64,000 nt of DNA from an uncultured Formosa sp. (GTDB taxonomy: Bacteria > Bacteroidota > Bacteroidia > Flavobacteriales > Flavobacteriaceae), in assembly GCF_947500765.1 (NCBI RefSeq), contig NZ_CANMTH010000010.1:1-64000 (forward strand), read 5' to 3'. The notes under the pieces are model-generated. The model made no database searches. It saw only the letters and a program-made list of their open reading frames with translations, and was not told the DNA's origin. This document shows, in pieces, positions 46,581-55,061 of this stretch; within the stretch, counting starts at the first letter, position 1, and the number at the start of each line of letters is the position of its first letter. The translations under genes and the position numbers were made by a program.

Positions 46581-47541
46581 TTCCGATTATTAAGTATTCA
46601 TTTTTATGAATTGGAACTATAGTAATATTTGCAATAAATTCTAATGAGGATATAACTCCCTTTATATCTAATCCTTTGAATGCGCCCGTTATTTTTTTAC
46701 TTTCAAGAGTTTTATCTTTTAATCTAAAGGTTACTCCATAAAACTGATTAAGTTTTTTTATGGCTTCTATAAATGGTGTTTTATCTAAAATAAGCATCTC
46801 ATCCTTCCAGCCTAAAACCTCTATGGCATTAAAATTTTTCTTTGTAATATCGTTTGTGGCATTATTATAAATAAGTTGTTCGTTAGGAGAAAGAGTTAAT
46901 TGATTATTTGACTCTTTAAATAACACATTCACTTTACCACGTTCTAAGGATATGATTTTATTTGATGAAGAGGTATTCACATTAAAAGCGGTTCCTAACA
47001 CTTGTACATCCAAATCGGTTGTATGCACTGTAAAAGGTTTTTCTTCATTATGCGTGACATCAAAAAACACTTCTCCGCTCACAAAAACGTCTCTTGTTTT
47101 ATTGAATGCGTTAGGAAAATGTATCTCACTTAAAGAATTTAGAACAACTAAGGTGCTATCTGGTAGATAAAGTGATCGCCTTTCTCCTTTTTCAGTTACA
47201 ATTTGGTTAGTATAATTAATGTCTTGCGAATGATATATAAAAACGGATATAGTTAGTATAGCTAAAGCAAAAGCACTTATAGCGATATATTTTTTGGACC
47301 ACCTTTGTTTAGAATCTTTAATGAAACTAGAATCCTTTGACAAACTTTGTTTTGCTTCATAATTAGGATCATCAATTTGCTCAGGTATTGGATAATGTTT
47401 CCAAATTAGACTATAATTTTCATAAAGGTTTTTTAAATCATGATCTAAGGCAAGTTCTATTTCAAAAACAGCTCGATCTGCCTGAGACATTTCATTAGTT
47501 AAATACCTAATACATTTCTTTTCCCTTCTATTAATTTTCAT
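46567..47541 (-). CDS. FecR-type anti-sigma factor
   Basis: This 324-residue transmembrane regulator has an N-terminal cytosolic part (about 1-80), one helix (KYIAISAFALAILTISVFIY) and a periplasmic FecR domain (IVTEKGERRSLYLPDSTLVV then GEVFFDVTHNEEKPFTVHT). A C-terminal DUF4974 domain follows (TPFIEAIKKLNQFYGVTFRL). It should hold the sigma factor until the STN domain of SusC signals. Here the anti-sigma gene comes before the sigma gene and overlaps it, the reverse of the usual order. Confidence 0.94.
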   Translation of the reverse strand: MKINRREKKCIRYLTNEMSQADRAVFEIELALDHDLKNLYENYSLIWKHYPIPEQIDDPNYEAKQSLSKDSSFIKDSKQRWSKKYIAISAFALAILTISVFIYHSQDINYTNQIVTEKGERRSLYLPDSTLVVLNSLSEIHFPNAFNKTRDVFVSGEVFFDVTHNEEKPFTVHTTDLDVQVLGTAFNVNTSSSNKIISLERGKVNVLFKESNNQLTLSPNEQLIYNNATNDITKKNFNAIEVLGWKDEMLILDKTPFIEAIKKLNQFYGVTFRLKDKTLESKKITGAFKGLDIKGVISSLEFIANITIVPIHKNEYLIIGNDAN

Positions 47542-48213
47542 ACAAAGTTTACCCTTTTACTTATAGGAGTCGAAAATTATAAAATACCCCCAACAAATAA
47601 TATAAAGTGATTGCAAACTAAAGTTTAACTAATTGTTAATTGAGATAGCATATTGAATATTAGCGTAGAATAAATACCTAAATAATTTAGAAAGGAAGAC
47701 AAGAACGCCTTATTTTGATTTCTATTCCTAAATAAAAAGATTAACCTTTTGTTTTATAAATAATTTTATATCAGCCTGTGAAAAGCGCATACTATTCAAA
47801 TACACACCTGTAAAACCAATATATAAGGAAAATTTCTACTTAGTATGTTATAAATTTTTAAACCAGACTTGTGCAATATAAAATCTTCACTGTTTTAAGG
47901 ATTTCATTTTTGATCGAAAAAAGACATCAACCTGTTGTAAATCTTGTTATTACATAGTTTTTGAAGTTTAATTTAACGTTATTTAATAAGTCCTCAGACG
48001 TAAGTAAAAGCTATATTCTTAAGGAGAGCAAAATAAATTTGATTAGGCAATATAGAATTGTTTTCATACCGTAATCTTTTGATGGGAGAATTTCAATAGT
48101 ATTCTTAAAACCAGAAATTAATGATATTTTCATCAACATATTTTGTATTGACATGAAATAAATATGGTCAACAAGCTAATATCAAAGCTATAAAATCTAT
48201 CTTAACTTTTTTC
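47542..48213. other. Non-coding region upstream of the mannoside operon
   Basis: About 670 AT-rich bases between the FecR start and the Hc1 terminator. I see no open frame with family resemblance, no repeats and no perfect TAnnTTTG box for fecR; near matches occur at 47594-47601 and 47614-47621 on the minus strand. Confidence 0.4.
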
Positions 48214-48254
48214 ATAAAAAAATCCCCTCAAAATTTGAAGGGATTCTGTTTTTT
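48214..48254. terminator. Bidirectional intrinsic terminator after hc1
   Basis: AATCCC and GGGATT close a stem of about 12 pairs with one mismatch (48221-48245). T-runs flank both sides: seven T on the minus strand beyond the stem and a GTTTTTT on the plus strand. It lies 25 bases after the hc1 stop codon. Confidence 0.8.
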
Positions 48255-48269
48255 AATAAGATAACAAAA

Positions 48270-48446
48270 TTATTTTTTTGAAGCTTCTATAGACAGCTTT
48301 CTAAAATCTTTCATTAGTTTGGTCATTTCAAGTGTAGCTTTACGAGCACGTGTTCCTGCTGCCTTGTTTCCACTTTCTAACAATGCACCAGCATCACTGT
48401 GAAACGCTTCATATTGAGCGTTGATTTGTTCTAATAATTCTTTCAT
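48270..48446 (-). CDS. Histone H1-like protein Hc1
   Basis: This short gene encodes 58 residues: MKELLEQINAQYEAFHSD, then GNKAAGTRARKATLEMTKLM and a Lys-rich end IEASKK. The sequence matches the bacterial histone Hc1 family of Bacteroidota, where GNKAAGTRARK is strongly conserved. The role is DNA binding and nucleoid organisation. A bidirectional terminator follows the stop. It lies 72 bases beyond the integrase stop on the same strand and is probably an independent unit. Confidence 0.88.
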   Translation of the reverse strand: MKELLEQINAQYEAFHSDAGALLESGNKAAGTRARKATLEMTKLMKDFRKLSIEASKK

Positions 48447-48517
48447 AAATTTGAGGTTTAATATATATCGCTAAATTAATATTTTATATTTACTTGAATG
48501 AGTCGTTTAATATAAAA

Positions 48518-49801
48518 TTAAACAATCCGTAGTTGAACAGACTTAACTATAGGTTGTTTTAATATACATTCTTCTTGCCGATTCAAAACATTCTTTAAGC
48601 GCCCAATATCCTTACTTATTTTCTTTTCAACAACTCTAGCATATTTTTGCGTAGTCGACAATTTAGTATGTCCCAATAATTTCGAAACTGTTTCCAAAGG
48701 CACATCATTTAATAATGTTATGGTTGTGGCAAATGTATGCCTCGCTACATGAAAGGTTAAATATTTATGTATTCCTGCCGATTTTGCAATATCCTTAAGA
48801 TGTGCATTAACCTTTTGGTTGGATAAAATAGGAAGTAAACAATAATTATTACTCTCACAGGGATAGGATTTATAGCGTTCTAATATTTCCAATGCTTGAG
48901 ATAACAATGGCACTCTAACAGGTGTTTTTGTTTTTTGACGTTTAACATTTATCCATAATGCTCCATCAATCCCCTCTACAATATCACTACGATTTAGCTT
49001 TTGAACTTCTATATAAGACAAACCTGTGTAACAAGCGAACACAAAAAAATCTCTTGTCTGTTTCAAACTTGGAGAAGACAAAACAACGCTTTTCAATTTT
49101 ATTATTTCTTTGACTTCAAGAAATTCACTGTCATAATCTTCGTATTTCAGGCCGTATAAATTAAATGGATTGTTTCTATAACATCCAAACTTCATCGCAA
49201 TATTGATGAGTTTCTGGAAACGTTCCATATGCTTCATAATCCCATTATTACTCAAGGATTGAGATGCACGAAGAGGTTTGCAAGTTCGAAGAAAATCCTC
49301 AAACTCTATGATAAAAGAGTAATCAATGAAATGTAAATGAATATCTGAAACACTATGCTTTTGTTGTAAAAAACGTTTCAAATACTTTTCCGTAGCCGCA
49401 TAGTTTTTTAAAGTGCCTTGTTGCAGTTTTTTAGATTCTACAGTTTTATGATAATTTAAAACATCTTCAAGTGTTTCTAATGTTTTGTCTTTGCCTAAAT
49501 AACGTAATTTTATCTTTTTTGCCGTTACAGGTATGCCTTCAGAAGAAAGTTGTCTGTGACATTCTAATAAATCTGAATACACTTCATCGAGGTAAAGATT
49601 AATATTCTTAGATTCTTTTAACCTAGATTTTACCCTAAAAGATTTATGACACCAATTAGAGGCTAAGGTAGAACGCTGGATACTAATATCAGCTCCAACA
49701 CCATTTACTAAAATACGGGCATAAATAGGAATTTGACCATTACATTTAATGGATCTTTTTTTCAGCCAGAAGTTTACGCTGAATGTTTTTGTGGTTTTCA
49801 T
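48518..49801 (-). CDS. Tyrosine recombinase/integrase (Bacteroidota mobile-element type)
   Basis: This 427-residue integrase has an arm-binding N-terminal domain (about 1-110), a SAM-like core-binding domain (about 115-215) and a catalytic domain. The box II residues are His351-x-x-Arg354 (HVARHT), His378 (LGHTKLS) and nucleophile Tyr387 (QKYARV). The box I Arg is replaced by Ser262 in CYTGLSYIEVQKL, as described for the CTnDOT integrase. It points away from tRNA-Pro, 219 bases off, separated by palindromes. It probably marks one end of an integrated island extending to lower coordinates. Confidence 0.92.
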   Translation of the reverse strand: MKTTKTFSVNFWLKKRSIKCNGQIPIYARILVNGVGADISIQRSTLASNWCHKSFRVKSRLKESKNINLYLDEVYSDLLECHRQLSSEGIPVTAKKIKLRYLGKDKTLETLEDVLNYHKTVESKKLQQGTLKNYAATEKYLKRFLQQKHSVSDIHLHFIDYSFIIEFEDFLRTCKPLRASQSLSNNGIMKHMERFQKLINIAMKFGCYRNNPFNLYGLKYEDYDSEFLEVKEIIKLKSVVLSSPSLKQTRDFFVFACYTGLSYIEVQKLNRSDIVEGIDGALWINVKRQKTKTPVRVPLLSQALEILERYKSYPCESNNYCLLPILSNQKVNAHLKDIAKSAGIHKYLTFHVARHTFATTITLLNDVPLETVSKLLGHTKLSTTQKYARVVEKKISKDIGRLKNVLNRQEECILKQPIVKSVQLRIV

Positions 49802-49886
49802 AACATTTCACTTTAGTTAAACAATATTTAAAGTGAAAGTCAAATCTCTGATAAGTCCCTTAGGATCTATAATTTACGAAAGGTTA

Positions 49887-49917
49887 TCCTATAAAAATAG
49901 GACATGCTATAGGACAT
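49887..49917. repeat. Repeats of ATAGGACAT before the integrase
   Basis: ATAGGACAT occurs at 49897-49905 and 49909-49917, 12 bases apart. The first copy also forms an inverted repeat with TCCTAT (49887-49892). Such spaced repeats are typical of integrase arm-type sites, though this is inferred. Confidence 0.5.
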
Positions 49918-49926
49918 ATTAATAGG

Positions 49927-49954
49927 TGGTTTCAATTGAAAACAATTGAAACCA
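49927..49954. repeat. Perfect 12-base inverted repeat near tRNA-Pro
   Basis: TGGTTTCAATTG, AAAA and CAATTGAAACCA form a perfect 12-base stem. It lies between the integrase start and the tRNA. It could be a recombination site, an operator or an RNA hairpin. Confidence 0.7.
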
Positions 49955-49996
49955 ATAAATATTAAACCTCTAAAAATCATTAGTTTAATATTTATT
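49954..49996. repeat. Perfect 14-base inverted repeat near tRNA-Pro
   Basis: AATAAATATTAAAC (49954-49967) and GTTTAATATTTATT (49983-49996) are exact reverse complements separated by 15 bases. It abuts the preceding dyad and sits 24 bases from the 3' end of tRNA-Pro, where element integration normally occurs. Confidence 0.7.
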
Positions 49997-50019
49997 TAGT
50001 TTACAATATGTCAAAATAG

Positions 50020-50094
50020 TCGGGGTGGCAGGATTCGAACCTGCGGCCTCCACGTCCCAAACGTGGCGCGATAACCGGGCTACGCTACACCCCG
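50020..50094 (-). tRNA. tRNA-Pro (anticodon TGG)
   Basis: On the minus strand a full cloverleaf is seen: acceptor CGGGGTG pairing with CACCCCG, anticodon stem CCACG/CGTGG around loop TTTGGGA (anticodon TGG, proline), and T-arm GCAGGTTCGAATCCTGC. The discriminator is A, and the CCA end is not encoded (next bases CTA). Its 3' end faces the integrase, a common attachment position. Confidence 0.97.
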
Positions 50095-50110
50095 ATGGTT
50101 ATTGAGGGTG

Positions 50111-50138
50111 CAAATATACACCTTTTATTAAAAAACAA
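50111..50138 (-). promoter_or_regulatory. Promoter of tRNA-Pro
   Basis: On the minus strand TTG (50136-50138), a 17-base spacer and TATATTTG (50111-50118) match the Bacteroidota promoter consensus perfectly, 17 bases before the tRNA 5' end. Confidence 0.7.
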
Positions 50139-50183
50139 GTGCTTTTTTTATTAAATTGTAACTTTTATTTTAAAATAATTATT

Positions 50184-51290
50184 ATGACCAACGTAAGACA
50201 CTTATTATCAATTGTTTTATTTCTTCATTTTTTTGCTTGTGCACAAGAAAAAAAATCTAAAAATTCAGACTATTCTTACAAAAAAGTAGTATCAGACATT
50301 GATATTCCTTGGAGTTTTGTATTTCTTCCCGATCATTCTATGTTAATTACAGAGAAATCTGGAGAACTCATCCATTTTAAAAACGGTAAAAAAACAAGTA
50401 TCTCAGGTCTACCTGATATTACAAGATTAGGTCAAGGTGGATTATTAGACATTGCTTTGCATCCTAATTACGAAGACAACAGATGGATTTATTTTACTTA
50501 CGCGTCTTCCGAAGGCGAGGGTTCCGGTGCAAATACGGCCTTAATGCGTGCTAAAATAAAAAATAACACCTTAACCAATAAAGAACTCTTGTATAAAGCG
50601 ACTCCAAATTATAGTAGTGGCGATCATTTTGGTTCTCGCATTCTTTTTGATGCAAACAACTATTTATATTTTAGTATTGGTGAACGCGGACAACGAGATA
50701 AAAATCCGCAAGACATTACTCGAGATGGCGGGAAAATTTATAGATTACATGACGATGGTTCCATCCCAACAGATAATCCTTTTGTAAATACTCCTAATGC
50801 TAAAAAGGCTATTTACTCTTACGGACATAGAAATCCGCAAGGCATGATTTTAAATCCTAAAACAAACAAAATTTGGATTCATGAACATGGACCAAAAGGT
50901 GGCGATGAGATAAATATTATATCTGCTGGAAAAAATTATGGATGGCCACTTGTTACTTATGGTATAAATTACTGGGGAACATCTATTACAGACCATACTG
51001 AAATGGAAGGTATGGAATCGCCTATACACCACTGGACACCATCTATAGCACCTTCAGGTATGTGCTATGTAACCTCAGACAAATATTCTAACTGGCAAGA
51101 TAATATATTAGTAGGCTCTTTAAAATTTCAGTTTTTAGATCGCTGTATCATAAAAAATAACACTGTAATTAAAGAAGAACGTTTACTAGAAAACATAGGG
51201 CGTGTAAGATCTATAGTTCAAGGGCCTGACGGATTTATTTATGTTGGAATTGAAAATGTTGGAATAGTTAAAATTATTCCGAAGAATTAG
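50184..51290 (+). CDS. PQQ-dependent sugar dehydrogenase (soluble aldose type), lipoprotein
   Basis: This 368-residue six-bladed propeller belongs to the GSDH/sorbosone dehydrogenase family. I choose the ATG at 50184 over a GTG 45 bases upstream because it starts directly with a lipoprotein signal (MTNVRHLLSIVLFLHFFAC, Cys19). Conserved segments are DIPWSFVFLPDHSMLITEKSG, GQGGLLDIALHPNY, GDHFGSRILFD and YSYGHRNPQGM, with EHGPKGGDEIN in the active-site area. It should oxidise aldoses in the periplasm. It stands alone between tRNA-Pro and udk; cofactor use is inferred. Confidence 0.88.
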   Translation: MTNVRHLLSIVLFLHFFACAQEKKSKNSDYSYKKVVSDIDIPWSFVFLPDHSMLITEKSGELIHFKNGKKTSISGLPDITRLGQGGLLDIALHPNYEDNRWIYFTYASSEGEGSGANTALMRAKIKNNTLTNKELLYKATPNYSSGDHFGSRILFDANNYLYFSIGERGQRDKNPQDITRDGGKIYRLHDDGSIPTDNPFVNTPNAKKAIYSYGHRNPQGMILNPKTNKIWIHEHGPKGGDEINIISAGKNYGWPLVTYGINYWGTSITDHTEMEGMESPIHHWTPSIAPSGMCYVTSDKYSNWQDNILVGSLKFQFLDRCIIKNNTVIKEERLLENIGRVRSIVQGPDGFIYVGIENVGIVKIIPKN

Positions 51291-51293
51291 CCT

Positions 51294-51301
51294 TAAATTT
51301 G
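51294..51301 (+). promoter_or_regulatory. -7 box (TAAATTTG) before udk
   Basis: TAAATTTG fits TAnnTTTG exactly, 22 bases upstream of the udk ATG and just after the dehydrogenase stop. No TTG lies at the ideal -33 distance. Confidence 0.45.
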
Positions 51302-51323
51302 TCCATTCATAAAAATATAATCA

Positions 51324-51932
51324 ATGCTAATAATAGGTCTTACAGGCGGTACAGGTTGTGGAAAAACAACTGTAGTTAATCAAATTTTAAATGAACTTCC
51401 AGAAGCAGAAGTTGGTATCATATCGCAAGATTCCTATTATAACGACACCTCTCACCTATCTTACGACGAACGTAAACTCATTAATTTTGACCACCCAAAA
51501 TCTATAGATTTCGATTTACTTGTAAGCCATTTAAAACAACTTAAATCAGGACAACCTATAGAACAACCTGTGTATTCTTTTGTAAAACATAATAGAACTG
51601 GTGATACAATTTTAACACATCCCAGAAAGGTGATGATTGTTGAAGGAATTTTAATCTTTACACATCCTGATATTCGTGAGTTATTCGATATAAAAATATT
51701 TGTTCATGCAGATAGTGACGAACGATTAATTCGAAGATTAAAACGAGATATTGCTGAACGTGGACGTGATTTAGACGAAGTTTTAAACCGTTATCAAACC
51801 ACTTTAAAACCCATGCATCAACAATTTATAGAACCTATGAAAGAGTATGCAGACATTATAATACCAAACAATAAATTCAATACTGTAGCAATAGATATCG
51901 TGCGTACTATTATAAATGAAAAGTTAATATGA
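51324..51932 (+). CDS. udk: Uridine kinase
   Basis: This 202-residue P-loop kinase phosphorylates uridine and cytidine in nucleotide salvage. The Walker A motif is GLTGGTGCGKTTVVNQIL, followed by IISQDSYYNDTSHLSYDER and FDHPKSIDFDLL, which are diagnostic for Udk. RLIRRLKRDIAERGRDLDEVL forms the lid region. It overlaps the ftsB-like gene by 4 bases (ATGA) and leads an operon with the mutase genes. Confidence 0.95.
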   Translation: MLIIGLTGGTGCGKTTVVNQILNELPEAEVGIISQDSYYNDTSHLSYDERKLINFDHPKSIDFDLLVSHLKQLKSGQPIEQPVYSFVKHNRTGDTILTHPRKVMIVEGILIFTHPDIRELFDIKIFVHADSDERLIRRLKRDIAERGRDLDEVLNRYQTTLKPMHQQFIEPMKEYADIIIPNNKFNTVAIDIVRTIINEKLI

Positions 51933-52258
51933 AATTGAATTTTTTCAATAATAAATATATAAAACCTTTTAAAAATCCTTTTGTCATTCCAGGGATTGGC
52001 TTTGCCGTATGGATGCTTTTCTTTGATAGTAATTCCTTTTTAATTCATAATGAATTAAACAACGACATAGACGACCTTAATAACAAAAAAGAATATTATA
52101 TTAATGAAATTACTAAAGATCGTAAAGCTTATAAAAAATTAAATACTGAAGAAGGTATCGAGAAATTTGCGAGAGAAACCTATTATTTAAAACGTGAACA
52201 AGAAGATATTTATATTATTGAATATGAAGATAGTTTAAAAACGGAAATCAATGAATAA
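51929..52258 (+). CDS. FtsB/DivIC-like septum formation protein
   Basis: This 109-residue protein has a short cytosolic start, one membrane helix (NPFVIPGIGFAVWMLFF, about 17-36) and a coiled coil (about 45-80). A small domain with EGIEKFARETYYLKREQED follows, the pattern of DivIC/FtsB. It would act in the divisome at the periplasmic face of the inner membrane. It overlaps udk by 4 bases and the mutase small subunit by 8 bases. Confidence 0.9.
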   Translation: MKLNFFNNKYIKPFKNPFVIPGIGFAVWMLFFDSNSFLIHNELNNDIDDLNNKKEYYINEITKDRKAYKKLNTEEGIEKFARETYYLKREQEDIYIIEYEDSLKTEINE

Positions 52259-53627
52259 CACCAATTTGTTTGAAGCATTTAATTCTGTATCGGCAAAAGC
52301 GTGGAAACAAAAAATTCAATACGATTTAAATGGCGCCGACTACAATAACACCCTTATTTGGCAAACTCTTGAGGATATTAATGTTAAACCTTTTTATAAT
52401 AAAGAGGACTTAAAAAAGGGGGGATTAAACTTTAAATCTGGAACAAATCCGTTTAAAATTACTCAAACAATTTATGTTAATTCTGAAGATAAGTCAAATA
52501 CTTTAGCACAAAACGCATTGCAAAATGGCGCAGAGTCTTTACTCTTTATTATTGCAACAGCACACTGCGATTTAAATAAATTACTTCAAAACATAGATCT
52601 ATTAAACGTTTCCATACACTTTGATTTGCAATTCTGTAATTCAAATTTTATAGAAAAACTTAATGCTATTGCTTTAAAAAATGAAGCGTCCTTTTATATT
52701 AATTTTGATATTATTGGTCACCTAACAGAAGATGGAAATTGGTACTCGACACTTCAAGCAGATCATAAAACTGTAGAAACTGTTTTAAAAAATTGTATTC
52801 ATTTAAAAAGTAGTATAAGTGTTAACCTTGTTGGATATCAGAATGCAGGAGCAACCATAACACAACAACTGGCTTATGCTTTAGCACATGCTAACGAATA
52901 TTTAAATCGGTTTTTTAATCAATTTCATACAAAAATCACCTTTAAAGTTGCGTTAGGTTCTAATTACTTTTTCGAAATCGCTAAACTCCGTGCTTTACGT
53001 ATGTTATGGCATACTTTAGCGACCGAATATAATATTAATACCCAATGCCATATTATTGCAATTCCAACAAAACGGAACAAATCTATTTACAATAATAAAA
53101 CAAATATGTTACGGACAACTACCGAATATATGAGTGCTATTTTGGGTGGTGCAGACAGTATTTGTAATGTCGCTCACGATGCTGTTTTTCGTAAAAATCA
53201 TATTTCGGCAGAGCATATGTCTAGAAATCAGTTACAGATTTTAAAAAAAGAACATGTTTTTGAAACCGCTACAAACCCTACAGACGGATCGTACTATATA
53301 GAATATATAACGCAACAGTTAGCAGAAAAAGCACTTATCATTTTTAAAGATATTGAAGCACAAGGCGGATTTTTAAAATTATTAAAAGCGGGTTTAATTC
53401 AGAAAAAAATAAAAGAAAGCGCACAAAAAGAACAAGAATTATTTGATAGAGGAGTATTAACTGTAATTGGAGCAAATTTACATTGTGATACAGAAATCTT
53501 AATTAAAGACAAATTGGAATTGTATCCGTTTGTAAAACAAAATCCAAGGAAAACATTATTAGAACCTATTATTTCAAGACGTTTAGCAGAAAACAGAGAA
53601 CAAAACAGGTTGAAATCTGAACATTAG
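52251..53627 (+). CDS. mutA: Methylmalonyl-CoA mutase small (beta) subunit
   Basis: This 458-residue protein matches the short flavobacterial MutA without a B12-binding domain. It begins LFEAFNSVSAKAWKQKIQYD, has LVGYQNAGATITQQLAYALA in the barrel and NPTDGSYYIEYITQQLAEKA near the C-terminus. In MCM heterodimers the small subunit is structural and non-catalytic. It looks normal in length and motif pattern, unlike the large subunit behind it. It overlaps the ftsB-like gene and lies 17 bases before the large-subunit gene. Confidence 0.9.
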   Translation: MNNTNLFEAFNSVSAKAWKQKIQYDLNGADYNNTLIWQTLEDINVKPFYNKEDLKKGGLNFKSGTNPFKITQTIYVNSEDKSNTLAQNALQNGAESLLFIIATAHCDLNKLLQNIDLLNVSIHFDLQFCNSNFIEKLNAIALKNEASFYINFDIIGHLTEDGNWYSTLQADHKTVETVLKNCIHLKSSISVNLVGYQNAGATITQQLAYALAHANEYLNRFFNQFHTKITFKVALGSNYFFEIAKLRALRMLWHTLATEYNINTQCHIIAIPTKRNKSIYNNKTNMLRTTTEYMSAILGGADSICNVAHDAVFRKNHISAEHMSRNQLQILKKEHVFETATNPTDGSYYIEYITQQLAEKALIIFKDIEAQGGFLKLLKAGLIQKKIKESAQKEQELFDRGVLTVIGANLHCDTEILIKDKLELYPFVKQNPRKTLLEPIISRRLAENREQNRLKSEH

Positions 53628-53644
53628 TATATTAAAAATAGAAG

Positions 53645-55054
53645 ATGAGTAGAAAAAATCTACAACATATTACTTTAAAATTTACAGAAGCACCAGCACT
53701 AGACAATCAAAATAAAGTTGGATGTGCTTCTGGAGATATTACTGTAGAATCAACCTATACAGAAACAGATCTTGAAGATGTACATCATTTAGATTTTGCT
53801 GCTGGGATACCGCCATATTTACGCGGAATCTCATCGACCATGTATGTTACATCACCTTGGGATATGTGTCAATATTCACCATTAAACTCTATTGAAACAT
53901 TTAATAGTTTTTTAAAATATCAATTTGAAGTTGGACAGCGTGAATTTTTAATAAATTGCTCTACTAAAAACAAATTTATACCAGAAACTTTAGAAGATTT
54001 TAAAGCCATATTTAAAGATATTCCGCTACAAGATATTAGTGTGTTTTTTAATACAAACGAATATTTATTACCCCTTTTAGCGTGCTATACCACAACTGCA
54101 GAGTCTCATGGCTTAGAATCTAAAAAATTAAAAGGAGGATTTATTATTGATGTCTTCTCAGACTTAAAGACTCTGAAAACAACTAAAAATTCTCGTTTAG
54201 ATGCTTTAATTTTTTCAAACACATATTTACCGTATTTTAATCGTATTTCTATATCTGCTGTCTCATTACAATCTCAGGTTATTACACCTGAAATTGAATT
54301 GGCTTTAATGCTAATTAGCGGAAATAATCAAATCCAAAAAGCCATGGATTCTGGATTAAAAATAGACGATATTGCGCCTCGTATATCTTTTACGTTTTCA
54401 ATTGGACTGCATCATTTTTCAGAAATAGCAAAACTGCGTGCAGTTAGATTATTATGGGCTAAAATTGTAAAATCGTATCATCCTAAAAACGACAGATCGC
54501 TAGCCTTACACATCCATAGTCACACATATACGAACCAATCATCAGATCACGACATTAGTCATTCTGTAACAAAATCGACAATAGCAGCCGCTTCAGCAAT
54601 TTTTGGAGGTAGCCAAAGCCTAGATACTTATTCTAATAAAAATTCTACTCCAGAGTTAAAACAATTAAATAATCATACGCAATGGTATTTAAGAGAAGAA
54701 ACACAAATTACAAAAACCATCGATCCTTGGGGAGGTAGTTTTTATGTAGAAAAACGAACTCACGACATTGCACAACAGGCATGGTCTATTTTTAAAGATT
54801 ACAAAACGTCTGGTAAACTTCCAGAGCGCCTTATCACTGAATTATCGCAGTATGAATTAGATTTTTCTAAGACTGAAACATCAGTACAAAATTCAAATAT
54901 TAGTACAATTAACCGGGATGAATCAGCCGTTAAGCATGCACTCTTAAAACTTACAGATGCACGACATTCTCTTGACGAAAATGTATTAACTTTAGCTATT
55001 AATGCCTTTAAAAATCAAGCTACATACTCAGAAATCTACAAGGCAATAAACTAA
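53645..55054 (+). CDS. mutB: Divergent methylmalonyl-CoA mutase large subunit, barrel part
   Basis: This 469-residue protein is homologous to the MutB barrel from its first residues (MSRKNLQHITLK; DFAAGIPPYLRG; ITKTIDPWGGSFYVE), but key motifs are gone. The family RPWTIRQY is SPWDMCQY (70-77), losing two CoA-binding Arg but keeping Tyr. The [22 protein letters not shown] region has collapsed. GYHMQEAGA is AVSLQSQVI (205-213), removing the catalytic His. It is about 90 residues shorter than a normal barrel. The frame is intact, so it is probably still made, but mutase activity is doubtful. Confidence 0.85.
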   Translation: MSRKNLQHITLKFTEAPALDNQNKVGCASGDITVESTYTETDLEDVHHLDFAAGIPPYLRGISSTMYVTSPWDMCQYSPLNSIETFNSFLKYQFEVGQREFLINCSTKNKFIPETLEDFKAIFKDIPLQDISVFFNTNEYLLPLLACYTTTAESHGLESKKLKGGFIIDVFSDLKTLKTTKNSRLDALIFSNTYLPYFNRISISAVSLQSQVITPEIELALMLISGNNQIQKAMDSGLKIDDIAPRISFTFSIGLHHFSEIAKLRAVRLLWAKIVKSYHPKNDRSLALHIHSHTYTNQSSDHDISHSVTKSTIAAASAIFGGSQSLDTYSNKNSTPELKQLNNHTQWYLREETQITKTIDPWGGSFYVEKRTHDIAQQAWSIFKDYKTSGKLPERLITELSQYELDFSKTETSVQNSNISTINRDESAVKHALLKLTDARHSLDENVLTLAINAFKNQATYSEIYKAIN

Positions 55055-55061
55055 TTTTGCT

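Noticed and set aside
50134..50148. AACAAGTG near the sugar dehydrogenase as another AraR site
   Set aside because: Only one arm is present; no ACACTT follows at a 7-base spacing.
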